DNA of 64,000 bases from the NCBI GenBank assembly GCA_040392005.1, contig JBEBWT010000007.1:15531-79530 (forward strand). The letters are read 5' to 3'. Made by a program: the position numbers and the translations under genes. Source of the stretch: DASRQK01 sp040392005 (GTDB taxonomy: Bacteria > Bacteroidota > Bacteroidia > Sphingobacteriales > Sphingobacteriaceae). Positions 28,082-37,835 of the stretch are shown in pieces. A model generated the notes under the pieces. It was given only the letters and a program-made list of their open reading frames with translations, did no database searches and was not told where the DNA came from. Positions within the stretch are counted from its first letter, which is position 1; every line of letters begins with the position of its first letter.

Positions 28082-28966
28082 TTACTTTAGCTTTTCCCGG
28101 AAGAATTCGATGGTGCGGCTCCAGGCCAATTCAGCCGCTGCTTTATCAAAGCGCGGAGTGGTATCATTGTGGAATCCGTGGTTGGTATCCTCATACATGT
28201 ACATAGTATATTCCTTGTGGTTTGCTTTCAGCGCCTCCTCATAGGCCGGCCAACCCCTATTGACACCGGTGTCCAGTGCCGCATAATGGAGCTGGAGCGG
28301 AGCCCGAATGCTGGGAACGTCTTCAGCCGGGGCCTGACCTCCATAAAAAGGCACCGCTGCTGCCAGATCGGGCACCCTGACGGCCATCATATTCGAAATC
28401 CAGCCGCCGAAGCAGAAGCCCACCACCCCAACTTTCCCGTTGCAGGAAGGGTGATTTTTCAGATATTCGGCCGCTGCGATAAAATCCTCCAGCATTTCGT
28501 CCCGGTTCCGTTGGCTTTGCAGGGCACGGCCATCATCATCATTGCCCGGATACCCGCCCAACGGGCTTAGTGCATCCGGAGACAGACTGATAAATCCAGC
28601 CAGCGCAGCCCTCCTTCCCACATCCGCAATGTGCGGGTTCAGCCCCCGGTTTTCGTGTACGACAACAATGCCCCCCAGCTTTTCCCTGTTGCCGGCTGGC
28701 ATGCTCAACTGGCCCCGGATGAGACCGCCTCCTTTTGGAGAAGGGTATTCTATAAAGCTACTTTCCACCCTGGGATCATCCTCCCCCAGTTGGATGGCCC
28801 CCTTATAATCGGGCATCAAAAAACTCATCAGGGCCGGCACGGTAAGCCCCCCTACTGCATAGGCGGAGAGTTTCTGGATAAAATCTTTCCGGGCCAGCCG
28901 GTTGTGCGCATAACTATCATACAGGTCAAAAACCTCCTGACTGATTTGTTCTTTGTTGGGTTTCAT
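28082..28966 (-). CDS. Dienelactone hydrolase family protein
   Basis: Alpha/beta hydrolase of the carboxymethylenebutenolidase family, 294 residues from the ATG at 28966 (an upstream TTG is rejected). The nucleophile Cys lies in GFCFGGW and the catalytic His in NHGFHND near the C terminus. About residues 24-50 (RLARKDFIQKLSAYAVGG and a hydrophobic stretch) resemble a twin-arginine export signal in which the second Arg is Lys, so it may be exported folded. The natural substrate is unknown. Confidence 0.87.
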   Translation of the reverse strand: MKPNKEQISQEVFDLYDSYAHNRLARKDFIQKLSAYAVGGLTVPALMSFLMPDYKGAIQLGEDDPRVESSFIEYPSPKGGGLIRGQLSMPAGNREKLGGIVVVHENRGLNPHIADVGRRAALAGFISLSPDALSPLGGYPGNDDDGRALQSQRNRDEMLEDFIAAAEYLKNHPSCNGKVGVVGFCFGGWISNMMAVRVPDLAAAVPFYGGQAPAEDVPSIRAPLQLHYAALDTGVNRGWPAYEEALKANHKEYTMYMYEDTNHGFHNDTTPRFDKAAAELAWSRTIEFFREKLK

Positions 28967-29002
28967 CGGCTTGTCTTTTTGTGAACGATCTAACAAATTT
29001 AA

Positions 29003-30784
29003 TTAAAAATCGATAGATTCTTTGATCTTGTGAAAATTCATGCTGTTGGCCATCGCATTGAAAATCTCAAAATAGGTGTGCTGGTTTTTATAGAGATCCT
29101 CATGGCTTCCGGTCTCCACGACCTGCCCCTTTTCAAGCACAATGATGTTTTCAGCATCGATAATCTGGGAAATACTGTGTGAAACAGTGATGACGGTACG
29201 CCCCTTTTTGATAGCATCCAGACTGTTTTTGATGCGTTCGGTCGCAATGGCATCCAGATTGGCCGTAGGCTCATCCAGGAAAATGATGGGGGGATTTTTC
29301 AGGAAAATCCGGGCAATCGCCAGCCGTTGCTGCTGCCCGCCGGACATCAGATGGGCCTCCGTATCATAACCATCCGGTAAATCAAGGATCTGATCGTGGA
29401 TGTATGCCTTTTTTGCTGCTTCCACAACCTCCTCCATGCTTGCCCCCGCAAGGCCATAACGAATGTTTTCGGCAATCGTGCCTTTGAAAATATGGTTCTT
29501 CTGTAACATCAGGCCAATATTTTCCCGCAGAAAATTGGTATCATACTCCCGCAGGTCCACCCCGTCCAGCAGGATCTGTCCGGCCGAGGGCTCATAAAAC
29601 TTGTCCAGCAGATTGATGATCGTACTTTTCCCAGCCCCCGACAGGCCCACCAACGCGGTGCTTTCATTGGGCCGGATCGTCAGATTGATATCGGAAAGGG
29701 CCTGATAACCATTGGGATAGTGGAAATCCACATTTTTGAGCTCGATCAGGCCCCGGATGCGTTCGGGGATATAGCGGCCACTCTGCTCTCTCTGCTCCTC
29801 ATTTTCCAGTATTTCAAAGAAACTTTCCGAATAGATCAGGGCATCATTCACTTCGTCATAAATCCGGTGCAACTGCCGGATGGGTGCGGAGACATTGTTG
29901 AAGAGCAGAATATGGAACATGATCGCTCCCAGGGTGATCTGTCCGTCCAATACCAGGTAGGCCGTCAGCACAATGACCAGCACGACCCCGATCTGTTCGA
30001 TAAAACCCTTGATGCTTTCAAAAAAATAGCTGGTTTTGCGGGTTTCCAACTGATTTTCAGTCATATCGTACTGAATGGTCCGGTGCCGCTCTGCCTCGGT
30101 GTCTTCCCGCACATAGGATTTGATGACCAGAATCGATTCGATGAGGTTGATAATCTGATTGTTTTTCCGCTCCCGGTAGCTCCGCATATTGCGGCGAAAT
30201 CCCGAAAGTTTTTTAGCCTGCAGATTCGACACGTAAAAATAAATAGGTACGATCAGCAGGCCGACCAGCCCCACATAGAAATTGGCCATAAACATCACTG
30301 CTAAAGCGACGGTCGCATTGGCAAACAGAGGCAGAATGTCGATGAAAAAGTTTTGCACCAGCCGGGTCAGGCTGCTGATACCTGCGTCGATCCGGGTTTG
30401 CAACTTACCGGATTCATTGTCCTGCTGGGTGTAATAACCCATTTTATAGGTCAGGATTTTTTCCACCACCGTCTGGGAAACATCCCTTGCAATCATGATT
30501 CTTAGTTTTTCACCATAATATTTTTGTCCGAAAACAACAGCGGCACGTACAATTTCCTTTGCCAGCAAGACAGCGGCGATAAAGCCCAGCAGGCTCCAGC
30601 CGGCATTCAGCCCCTCGCCGTCTTCCATCAACTGCTGTATAGAATCAACGGTATATTTGAGAACAAACGCATTCACCTGTGCCGCAAAGGATCCGATAAT
30701 GGTGAGCAGGAATGCAAAAAAGATGAGTGTTTTGTAGGGTGCCGTGAAGGGCAGGATTTTTTTGAATAGTTGTGCAATCGTCAT
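29003..30784 (-). CDS. ABC exporter, fused permease-ATPase (MsbA-like)
   Basis: The 593-residue half-transporter has an N-terminal six-helix type I exporter domain (about 1-310) and a C-terminal ATPase: Walker A GLSGAGKST, signature MSGGQQQRLAIAR, Walker B PIIFLDEPTANLD and the switch histidine in VSHSISQI. It presumably works as a homodimer exporting lipids or drugs; the substrate cannot be told from sequence. It lies 36 bases upstream of the dienelactone hydrolase on the same strand and is divergent from the COG2509 flavoprotein. Confidence 0.92.
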   Translation of the reverse strand: MTIAQLFKKILPFTAPYKTLIFFAFLLTIIGSFAAQVNAFVLKYTVDSIQQLMEDGEGLNAGWSLLGFIAAVLLAKEIVRAAVVFGQKYYGEKLRIMIARDVSQTVVEKILTYKMGYYTQQDNESGKLQTRIDAGISSLTRLVQNFFIDILPLFANATVALAVMFMANFYVGLVGLLIVPIYFYVSNLQAKKLSGFRRNMRSYRERKNNQIINLIESILVIKSYVREDTEAERHRTIQYDMTENQLETRKTSYFFESIKGFIEQIGVVLVIVLTAYLVLDGQITLGAIMFHILLFNNVSAPIRQLHRIYDEVNDALIYSESFFEILENEEQREQSGRYIPERIRGLIELKNVDFHYPNGYQALSDINLTIRPNESTALVGLSGAGKSTIINLLDKFYEPSAGQILLDGVDLREYDTNFLRENIGLMLQKNHIFKGTIAENIRYGLAGASMEEVVEAAKKAYIHDQILDLPDGYDTEAHLMSGGQQQRLAIARIFLKNPPIIFLDEPTANLDAIATERIKNSLDAIKKGRTVITVSHSISQIIDAENIIVLEKGQVVETGSHEDLYKNQHTYFEIFNAMANSMNFHKIKESIDF

Positions 30785-30879
30785 ATAGTATTGAACAAGA
30801 ATAATTCCTAAAGGTTTAATCTGTATTTTTGTCTATTCAAAAATGCAAAGTTTTGGGATAAAACCCCAACCGGATTAAT

Positions 30880-32418
30880 ATGCAGCAAGAAATCGAATTG
30901 GCCGTTGTGCCGGAAAAAATCAATGATGAAGCGCACATTCTGCATCAGGGTGCGGCGAAATTAAAAATCAAAGAATCCCGTATCACCGGGTTCCGGGTGC
31001 GCAAACGGTCCATTGACGGGAGAGGCCGGCAGGTACTCTACCGTATCAAAGTTGTGTTTTTTATAGATGAGGAACCGGAACCGGAAAAATTTGGTTTTCA
31101 GGCCGGGAAGGTGGCAGATGCCGGGCCGGTGGTCATCATCGGAGCCGGCCCTGCCGGTCTCTTTGCTGCCCTGAGATGCATTGAGCGTGGCATTAAACCA
31201 ATCATCCTTGAAAGAGGAAAAGATGTGCAGGCACGGAGAAGGGATCTGGCAACCCTCAACAAGCTGGGCCTGATCCATCCGGAATCCAATTATTGTTTTG
31301 GGGAGGGCGGTGCCGGAACCTATTCAGACGGCAAGCTATATACGAGATCCGACAAGCGGGGGGACGTGCAGAAAGTATTGCGCCTGTTTATTGCCCACGG
31401 GGCCTCACCGGATATTATGGTGGATGCCCGGCCCCATATTGGCACCAATAAATTGCCCCATATCATCCGGAATATCCGTCAGACCATTCTTGAAAATGGA
31501 GGGGAAGTACATTTTGAAAAGAAAGTAACGGATATCGTGATCCAAGCGGGGGCTGTCGGGGGCGTCAGGCTGGAAGATGGCAGCGACATTCCCTGTTCCA
31601 GTGTGATCCTGGCTACCGGTCATTCCGCCAGGGATATTTTCCAGCTTTTCAGGGAGAAGAACCTCCTGGTAGAAGCAAAACCCTTTGCGCTGGGAGTGCG
31701 CATCGAACACCCCCAGTCGGTCATTGACCGGGCACAGTACCACTGTGAGATCCGCAGCGAGCATTTGCCCCCGGCCTATTATAGTCTGGTGGAGCAGGTG
31801 GGTGGCCGGGGCGTGTTTTCCTTTTGCATGTGTCCGGGAGGAGTGATCGCCCCCTGTGCGACCGCTGAAGGGGAGATCGTGGTCAATGGCTGGTCTCCAT
31901 CCAAAAGAAATAATCCCCACGCCAATTCGGGCACAGTGGTACAAATCAATCTGGAAGATGTCCCCGGGGCCCTGGAAAATCCTTATGCACTGCTTGATTT
32001 CCAGCGCAGCATCGAACAGCGGGCTTTTGTGGCAGGAGGTGGGCAACAGGTGGCCCCGGCCCAGCGGATGATCGATTTTGTGCAGGGTAAAATCTCTGCG
32101 GACCTGCCAGACAATTCCTATAAGCCGGGCACCAAAAGCGTTCAGTTGGGGGAGGTGTTGCCGGATTTTGTGACTGACGCACTCAGGGAAGCCCTTCCGG
32201 TTTTTGGGAAAAAAATGAAAGGCTACTATACAAATGAAGCCCTGCTGGTCGGGGTAGAATCCCGTACATCTTCCCCTATACGTATTCCCCGGGACAGGGA
32301 CACGCTGCAGCACCCGCAGGTCCGGGGTCTTTTCCCCTGCGGAGAAGGGGCCGGTTATGCGGGCGGAATTGTTTCTGCGGCCATTGACGGTATGAATTGT
32401 GCGGACAAGATTGTTTAG
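30880..32418 (+). CDS. FAD-dependent dehydrogenase of the COG2509 family
   Basis: The 512-residue flavoprotein has an unusual N-terminal domain (about 1-80, with RITGFRVRKRSIDGRGRQVLYRIKV) before the Rossmann motif GAGPAG at 88-93 and the family-specific ESNYCFGEGGAGTYSDGKLYTR block. It ends with FPCGEGAGYAGGIVSAAIDG, which binds the flavin. Members are conserved but not biochemically well defined. It precedes the E1 dehydrogenase and the paa cluster on the same strand, with a 109-base gap, so a link to that pathway is possible but unproven. Confidence 0.88.
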   Translation: MQQEIELAVVPEKINDEAHILHQGAAKLKIKESRITGFRVRKRSIDGRGRQVLYRIKVVFFIDEEPEPEKFGFQAGKVADAGPVVIIGAGPAGLFAALRCIERGIKPIILERGKDVQARRRDLATLNKLGLIHPESNYCFGEGGAGTYSDGKLYTRSDKRGDVQKVLRLFIAHGASPDIMVDARPHIGTNKLPHIIRNIRQTILENGGEVHFEKKVTDIVIQAGAVGGVRLEDGSDIPCSSVILATGHSARDIFQLFREKNLLVEAKPFALGVRIEHPQSVIDRAQYHCEIRSEHLPPAYYSLVEQVGGRGVFSFCMCPGGVIAPCATAEGEIVVNGWSPSKRNNPHANSGTVVQINLEDVPGALENPYALLDFQRSIEQRAFVAGGGQQVAPAQRMIDFVQGKISADLPDNSYKPGTKSVQLGEVLPDFVTDALREALPVFGKKMKGYYTNEALLVGVESRTSSPIRIPRDRDTLQHPQVRGLFPCGEGAGYAGGIVSAAIDGMNCADKIV

Positions 32419-32527
32419 CCGAAACATTTGTTGTCAGTTTTGTTGGATTAACAAATAATATTTTATAGCTTCACCCCGAAACAAACCAATTATAGAGAGG
32501 TGAATCATCACTGGAACAAGGAATGAA

Positions 32528-34573
32528 ATGTCTGAAGCGAGAAATTTATTGAAACGGGCTTTTGGTTTTTTGGTGACTGCGAAGGCTTTGACGGAATTGT
32601 ATGAGGAGAACCGGGTGGAAACCAGCAAATATGTGCATGCGACCTCCAGAGGACACGAGGCGGTGCAGATTGCGCTGGGGCTGCAGCTTTTGCCGGAAGA
32701 TTACCTGAGCGCCTATTACCGGGATGACGCTTTGCTTTTATCCATCGGTGTGACCCCCTTTGAGCTGATGTTGCAGCTCCTGGCAAAAAAGGACGATATT
32801 TTTTCGGGCGGCAGAACCTACTATTCCCACCCCAGCCTCCGGCGGGAAAGTATGCCCAAAATCCCCCATCAGAGCAGTGCGACCGGCATGCAGGCCATTC
32901 CCACCACCGGGATCGCAATGGGCCTGCAATACCTGGAAACCCAGGGGCTGGCTGAAAACGGGAAATCCCCGGTTGTCGTCTGCTCCATGGGAGATGCAAG
33001 CTGTACGGAAGGGGAAGTGGCCGAAGCATTCCAGATGGCGGCCCTCCGGCAATTGCCCATCCTGTTTCTGGTACAGGATAATGGCTGGAATATTTCTGCA
33101 AAATCAGCGGAGTTCAGCGCACAGGATGTGGCCCATTACGCCAGTGGATTCAAAGGGATCGAGATTTTCAGGATGGACGGCACGGATTTTCAGGAAAGTT
33201 ATCAGACGCTGGAGCAAGCTATTTCCCTGATCCGAACGGAGCGGCGGCCGGTATTGGTACAGGCGAAAGTCCCCTTGCTGAACCACCACACTTCCGGGGT
33301 GCGCAAGGAATGGTACCGGGACGATCTGGAAGAGGCGCGAACCAGAGACCCCTATCATAAACTGAGAAATAAGCTGCTTTCGGAGGGCTGCCGGGAAGAT
33401 GAGCTGGATGAAATGGAATATAGCGCCCGGGAGCAGATCCGCCAGGATTATCAGCAGGCCCTGAAAGCGGAGGATCCAACAGCGGAGGATCTTTATACCC
33501 ATGTGTTTGCTCCCACCCCGGTGACCGAGGAGAAAGGGGTGCGCGCACCGGAAAGCGGAGAAAAAATAGTAATGGTGGACGCCGCCCTGTTTGCAATCCG
33601 TGAGCTGATGGCAGAGCATCCCGAGGCGTTGTTGTACGGCCAGGACGTGGGAGCGCGTCTGGGGGGCGTTTTCCGGGAGGCCGCAACTTTGGCCAGACAA
33701 TTTGGGAACGACCGGGTGTTTAATACTCCGATCCAGGAAGCATTTATTGTGGGTTCCACGGTGGGCATGAGTGCTGTTGGGCTGAAACCGATCGTGGAGG
33801 TACAGTTTGCCGATTACATCTGGCCGGGACTCAACCAATTGTTTACTGAAGTCTCCCGGAGTTATTACCTCTCCAATGGAAAATGGCCGGTCTCCATGAT
33901 ATTGCGGGTTCCGATTGGGGCCTATGGCAGCGGAGGACCCTATCACTCCAGTTCTATCGAAAGTGTACTGACCAATATCAAAGGGATCAAAATTGCGTAT
34001 CCATCCACCGGAGCAGACCTCAAAGGCTTGATGAAGGCCGCCTATTACGATCCGAACCCGGTGGTGATGCTGGAACACAAAGGGCTCTACTGGAGTAAAA
34101 TGAAAGGGACCGAAGACGCAGCATGTATAGAGCCGGATGAAAATTATATCCTTCCGCTGGGCAAGGCAAGAATAGTACAGACTTGTGACCAGCAGGAGCG
34201 GATCAGTACAGCCACGATTATTACCTACGGAATGGGGGTTTACTGGGCCAGACAGGCCGCTCAACAATTTGAGGGTAGAGTTGAGATCATTGATCTCAGG
34301 ACCCTGGTGCCGCTGGACGAAGAAGCGGTGTTTGGCAGCGTGAAAAAGCATGGTCGCTGTATAGTCCTGACCGAAGAGCCCAAACAGTTTTCTTTTGCCC
34401 AAAGCCTGGCCGGAATGATCGGAGAAGGCTGTTTTGAACATCTGGACGCCCCGGTACGGGTGATGGGCGCCAAAGATTTACCCGCTATTCCGCTGAACGA
34501 GGCGCTGGAAAAGGAAATGCTGCCCAATGCAGAGAAGCTGACAGAATTGCTGGCGGAGCTGCTGAACTATTGA
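32528..34573 (+). CDS. Fused 2-oxoacid dehydrogenase E1 component (alpha and beta)
   Basis: Thiamine-diphosphate enzyme that decarboxylates a 2-oxoacid for transfer to a lipoyl E2. Residues 1-320 are the alpha chain, with the cofactor motif GDASCTEGEVAEAF ending in QDNGWNIS. After a short linker, residues about 345-680 are the beta chain (YGQDVGARLGGVFREAATL; PIQEAFIVGSTVGMSAVGLKPIVEVQF; IDLRTLVPLDEEAV). The 681-residue single-chain form is typical of Bacteroidetes. It sits 41 bases ahead of paaE; the pathway lacks paaK, so it may make phenylacetyl-CoA from phenylpyruvate. E2 and E3 are not in the window. Confidence 0.92.
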   Translation: MSEARNLLKRAFGFLVTAKALTELYEENRVETSKYVHATSRGHEAVQIALGLQLLPEDYLSAYYRDDALLLSIGVTPFELMLQLLAKKDDIFSGGRTYYSHPSLRRESMPKIPHQSSATGMQAIPTTGIAMGLQYLETQGLAENGKSPVVVCSMGDASCTEGEVAEAFQMAALRQLPILFLVQDNGWNISAKSAEFSAQDVAHYASGFKGIEIFRMDGTDFQESYQTLEQAISLIRTERRPVLVQAKVPLLNHHTSGVRKEWYRDDLEEARTRDPYHKLRNKLLSEGCREDELDEMEYSAREQIRQDYQQALKAEDPTAEDLYTHVFAPTPVTEEKGVRAPESGEKIVMVDAALFAIRELMAEHPEALLYGQDVGARLGGVFREAATLARQFGNDRVFNTPIQEAFIVGSTVGMSAVGLKPIVEVQFADYIWPGLNQLFTEVSRSYYLSNGKWPVSMILRVPIGAYGSGGPYHSSSIESVLTNIKGIKIAYPSTGADLKGLMKAAYYDPNPVVMLEHKGLYWSKMKGTEDAACIEPDENYILPLGKARIVQTCDQQERISTATIITYGMGVYWARQAAQQFEGRVEIIDLRTLVPLDEEAVFGSVKKHGRCIVLTEEPKQFSFAQSLAGMIGEGCFEHLDAPVRVMGAKDLPAIPLNEALEKEMLPNAEKLTELLAELLNY

Positions 34574-34580
34574 TTTTTTG

Positions 34581-34588
34581 TATATTTG
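34581..34588 (+). promoter_or_regulatory. Candidate -7 promoter box upstream of paaE
   Basis: TATATTTG matches the Bacteroidetes TAnnTTTG consensus exactly. The start of transcription would be about 20 bases before the paaE ATG at 34615, so paaE onward could be transcribed separately from the E1 gene. No clear -33 element is visible. Confidence 0.35.
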
Positions 34589-34614
34589 TTTGATAAAGAC
34601 CAGATTATAAATAA

Positions 34615-35709
34615 ATGAGCCCGGGGTTTTATAAATTGAAAGTCAAGGAACTGAGGCGGGAAACCGAGGACTGTGTTTCCGTGGTCTTTGATGTGCCGGC
34701 CGCACAGCAGGAATTGTTTGCCTTTGCGCCCGGGCAGCATCTGATTTTCAGGGTCCGGAAGGAAAATGGCGAAGAGATCCGGCGGAATTATTCCATCTGT
34801 TCATGCCCGGCGGAAAACGAACTGAGAGTCGCTGTCAAGAAGGTAGCAGGGGGCTGGTTCTCTACTTTTATCAATGAGCGGGTCCGGGAGGGCGATGAAC
34901 TGGAGGTGATGGCCCCCCAGGGCAACTTTATCCTGCGGCCGGCCGGGGGGGAGCGGCAGAAAAATTATGTAGCTATTGCCGCCGGATCGGGGATCACACC
35001 GGTTATTTCCATTATGAAAGCCGTTTTGGGCCAGGAACCGGAGAGCCGCTTCGTCCTGGTGTTTGGGAACCGGAACAAGGGGTCCATTATTTTCAAGGAA
35101 GAGATCGAAGCACTCAAAAACCGTTATATGGACCGGTTGAGCATCTATCATGTGCTTAGCAGGGAAAAGGCGGATGCAGAGATCCTGGCCGGCCGGATTG
35201 ACCGGCAGAAAACGGCCCTGCTGCTGGCAAAGCTGATCGCTCCGGAAACGGTGGACGAGGTGTTCCTGTGCGGCCCCGAAGAAATGATATTTGAAAGCCG
35301 GACAGCATTCCTTGATGCGGGAGTGGATCCGAACAAAATCCATTTTGAATTGTTTTATAGTGCAGGGGCGGAAGCAAAAAGGGCGGAGCGATCCCTTACT
35401 GCGGCTGCCGGCGGGGACGTCGGACCAGTCAGCAGGATCCGGCTCAGAAGGGACGCAAGCACTCTTGAGTTTGACCTGCCCTACCAGGGAGATTCGATCC
35501 TGGATGCAGCCCTCAAAAATGGAGCAGACCTTCCCTATGCGTGCAAAGGGGGCGTTTGTGCCACCTGCAAATGCAAATTGGAGGAAGGCGAAGTCCTGAT
35601 GGATGTAAACTATGCGCTGGAGCCTGATGAACTGGAACAGGGATTTATTCTGTCGTGCCAATCCCACCCCGTTTCTCCCCGCGTCGTAGTCAATTATGAT
35701 ATAAAATAA
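34615..35709 (+). CDS. paaE: Phenylacetyl-CoA epoxidase reductase subunit PaaE
   Basis: Passes electrons from NADPH to the diiron subunit PaaA. The 364-residue protein has a ferredoxin-reductase-like FAD domain (about 1-105, RRNYSICS), a nucleotide-binding domain (AIAAGSGITPVISIMKAVL; FLCGPEEMIFE) and a C-terminal plant-type [2Fe-2S] domain with cysteines in CKGGVCATCKC (CX4CX2C) and a fourth in FILSCQSHP. In E. coli paaE comes last of paaABCDE; here it comes first. Confidence 0.95.
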   Translation: MSPGFYKLKVKELRRETEDCVSVVFDVPAAQQELFAFAPGQHLIFRVRKENGEEIRRNYSICSCPAENELRVAVKKVAGGWFSTFINERVREGDELEVMAPQGNFILRPAGGERQKNYVAIAAGSGITPVISIMKAVLGQEPESRFVLVFGNRNKGSIIFKEEIEALKNRYMDRLSIYHVLSREKADAEILAGRIDRQKTALLLAKLIAPETVDEVFLCGPEEMIFESRTAFLDAGVDPNKIHFELFYSAGAEAKRAERSLTAAAGGDVGPVSRIRLRRDASTLEFDLPYQGDSILDAALKNGADLPYACKGGVCATCKCKLEEGEVLMDVNYALEPDELEQGFILSCQSHPVSPRVVVNYDIK

Positions 35710-35756
35710 CAACACGGCCCGAGAGAAGGCAGCAAAAAAACGAAAGGGAACAGATC

Positions 35757-36698
35757 ATGACAGCAAAAGAAATAGATTTCCAGCAAAGTTTCGACGAAAA
35801 AATCGGGCAGGAGATCCGGATCGAGCCCAGGGACTGGATGCCGGATGCTTATCGCAAGACCCTGATCCGGCAGATTTCCCAGCACGCCCATTCCGAAGTG
35901 GTGGGCATGCTGCCAGAGGCCAATTGGATCAGCAGAGCACCCACCCTCAACCGCAAAAAGATTCTGCTGGCCAAAGTACAGGATGAAGCCGGGCATGGGC
36001 TGTACTTATATTGCGCAGCAGAAACCCTGGGGGTGAGCAGAGATCAGATGATTGCCGACCTGCTTTCCGGAGAAGCAAAATATTCCAGCATTTTCAATTA
36101 TCCTACCCTTTCCTGGGCGGATATCGGCATGATCGGCTGGCTGGTGGACGGCGCGGCCATTCTCAATCAGGTGCCTTTGTGCCGCTCCTCTTATGGCCCC
36201 TATTCGCGCGCCATGGTCCGGGTCTGCAAGGAGGAGTCCTTTCATCAGCGTCAGGGATACGAGTCGCTGATCAGGCTGTGCGAAGGTTCGCAGGAGCAGA
36301 ATGAAATGGCCCAGGATGCGCTGAATCGCTGGTGGTGGCCGACCCTGATGATGTTCGGCCCCAAAGACGAGGATTCATCCAACACGGAACTTTCCATGAA
36401 ATGGCGGATCAAGCGGTTTTCCAATGACGAATTGCGCCAGCGTTTTGTAGATATGACGGTGCCGCAGGCTGAATATCTGGGCCTGCGCATTCCGGATCCG
36501 GAGCTGAAATGGAATGCGGAGCGGGGACATTATGATTTCGGGGAAATAGACTGGGAGGAATTCTGGAGAGTAGTGAAAGGTGGCGGGCCTTGCAACAAAC
36601 AGCGGCTGGATATCCGCAATAAAGCTCACGATGAAGGGGCCTGGGTACGGGAAGCCGCAATGGTTTATCATGAAAAACGCAAAAAACGCCGGGCATAA
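35757..36698 (+). CDS. paaA: Phenylacetyl-CoA epoxidase catalytic subunit PaaA
   Basis: The diiron oxygenase subunit that inserts one oxygen into the aromatic ring of phenylacetyl-CoA. The 313-residue, mostly helical protein carries ligand motifs of the family: SEVVGMLPEANW, KVQDEAGHGLYLYCAAE (EXXH type) and the later CKEESFHQRQGYE (second EXXH). The length agrees with characterised PaaA (about 310). Its stop codon lies in an imperfect direct repeat extending into the 74-base spacer before paaB. Confidence 0.96.
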   Translation: MTAKEIDFQQSFDEKIGQEIRIEPRDWMPDAYRKTLIRQISQHAHSEVVGMLPEANWISRAPTLNRKKILLAKVQDEAGHGLYLYCAAETLGVSRDQMIADLLSGEAKYSSIFNYPTLSWADIGMIGWLVDGAAILNQVPLCRSSYGPYSRAMVRVCKEESFHQRQGYESLIRLCEGSQEQNEMAQDALNRWWWPTLMMFGPKDEDSSNTELSMKWRIKRFSNDELRQRFVDMTVPQAEYLGLRIPDPELKWNAERGHYDFGEIDWEEFWRVVKGGGPCNKQRLDIRNKAHDEGAWVREAAMVYHEKRKKRRA

Positions 36699-36768
36699 TG
36701 CGAGAGGCATCGTGTTGAAGGCGCAATGTTGAAGGAATAATGCGAAAGGCATAATATCAAAGCAGAAC
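36692..36768 (+). repeat. Imperfect direct repeat across the paaA stop codon
   Basis: GGCATAATGCGAGAGGCAT at 36692-36710 contains the paaA stop TAA and is repeated as GGAATAATGCGAAAGGCAT at 36734-36752 (17 of 19 identical, 42 bases apart). A nested GTTGAAGG repeat lies between the two copies. Confidence 0.6.
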
Positions 36769-36772
36769 AGCA

Positions 36773-37060
36773 ATGGAAAAGAAAGAATGGCCCCTTTGGG
36801 AAGTGTTTATCAGGAGCAGACAGGGTCTGGACCACAAACATGTAGGCAGTCTGCATGCGGCCGATGAAAGAATGGCCATTGAGAACGCCCGGGATGTCTA
36901 TACCCGCAGAATGGAAGGTGTCAGTATATGGGTTGTTGAATCCAGATATATTCACGCCTCCAATCCCGAAGAGTCTGAAGCATTTTTTGATCCGGCCGAA
37001 GACAAAGTTTACCGGCACCCCACATTCTACGAAGTGCCACCCAGCATCAAAAACATGTAA
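36773..37060 (+). CDS. paaB: Phenylacetyl-CoA epoxidase subunit PaaB
   Basis: Small structural subunit that bridges PaaAC dimers in the epoxidase. The 95-residue protein shows the family pattern WPLWEVFIRSRQGLDHKHVGSLHAAD and the region of WVVESRYIHASNPEE. The length matches known PaaB. It is followed by paaC after a single base. Confidence 0.95.
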   Translation: MEKKEWPLWEVFIRSRQGLDHKHVGSLHAADERMAIENARDVYTRRMEGVSIWVVESRYIHASNPEESEAFFDPAEDKVYRHPTFYEVPPSIKNM

Positions 37061-37061
37061 C

Positions 37062-37835
37062 ATGGAGGCAATGTTAAGGGACAACCCGCACTTTAAGGAT
37101 TATATACTGCATCTGGCAGATACCAGTCTGATTCTGGCCCAGCGTCTCTGCGAATGGTGCGGGCATGGCCCTATACTGGAGCAGGATATTGCTTTGTCCA
37201 ATATAGCTCTCGATTTATTGGGGCAGGCCGGCAATTATTATGAATATGCGGCTGGGTTGGGAGACAATGGAGAGACGGCAGACAGCCTGGCCATGCTGCG
37301 GAGTGAGCGGGAGTACAAAAACCTGTTACTGGTCGAGTTGCCCAACGGGGATTTTGGCCGGACGGTGGCCCGGCAATTCTTTTTTGCTTCCTTCCAGGAT
37401 CTGTGGTTGCGGCAATTGTTGCAGGCGAAAGATCTGAAGCTGCGGGCGATCGCCGAAAAAACCCTGAAGGAAACCAGGTATCATTTGCGCTGGTCTTCGG
37501 AATGGGTGATCCGCCTGGGGGATGGTACCGAAGAAAGCCACCGGCGCATGCAGGAGGCGGTGGATTACTTGTTGCCCTTTTTGGGTGAATTTTTCCTGCC
37601 GGCGGATTATGAACAGGCATTGGTCGGAGCGGGTCTGATCCCCGATCCGGCAAATGTGAAAGTATTGTGGGAGGAAAATGTACTGGCCGTTTTGGAAGAG
37701 GCCACCCTGGAAGCAAATTTGACAGACGCTCCGGTACAGAGAGGAGGGAAGCAGGGGATGCATACGGAGTATATGGGTTATATCCTGGCGGAGCTGCAGT
37801 TTATGCAGCGGGCGTATCCCGGATTGCAGTGGTAG
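37062..37835 (+). CDS. paaC: Phenylacetyl-CoA epoxidase structural subunit PaaC
   Basis: Catalytically inactive paralogue of PaaA that partners with it in the epoxidase. The 257-residue helical protein has HLADTSLILAQRLCEWCGHGP and the EEDIALSNIALDLLGQA-like block (here EQDIALSNIALDLLGQA), with conserved RYHLRWSSEWVIRLGDGTEES. The ATG at 37062 is chosen, directly after the paaB stop; the open frame extends further upstream only inside paaB. The stop codon lies within the first unit of a 25-base tandem repeat. Confidence 0.95.
   Translation: MEAMLRDNPHFKDYILHLADTSLILAQRLCEWCGHGPILEQDIALSNIALDLLGQAGNYYEYAAGLGDNGETADSLAMLRSEREYKNLLLVELPNGDFGRTVARQFFFASFQDLWLRQLLQAKDLKLRAIAEKTLKETRYHLRWSSEWVIRLGDGTEESHRRMQEAVDYLLPFLGEFFLPADYEQALVGAGLIPDPANVKVLWEENVLAVLEEATLEANLTDAPVQRGGKQGMHTEYMGYILAELQFMQRAYPGLQW

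Noticed and set aside
33104..34441. 445-codon open frame antisense to the E1 dehydrogenase gene
   Set aside because: The sense frame has full family motifs; the antisense frame is open by codon bias only and shows no domain.
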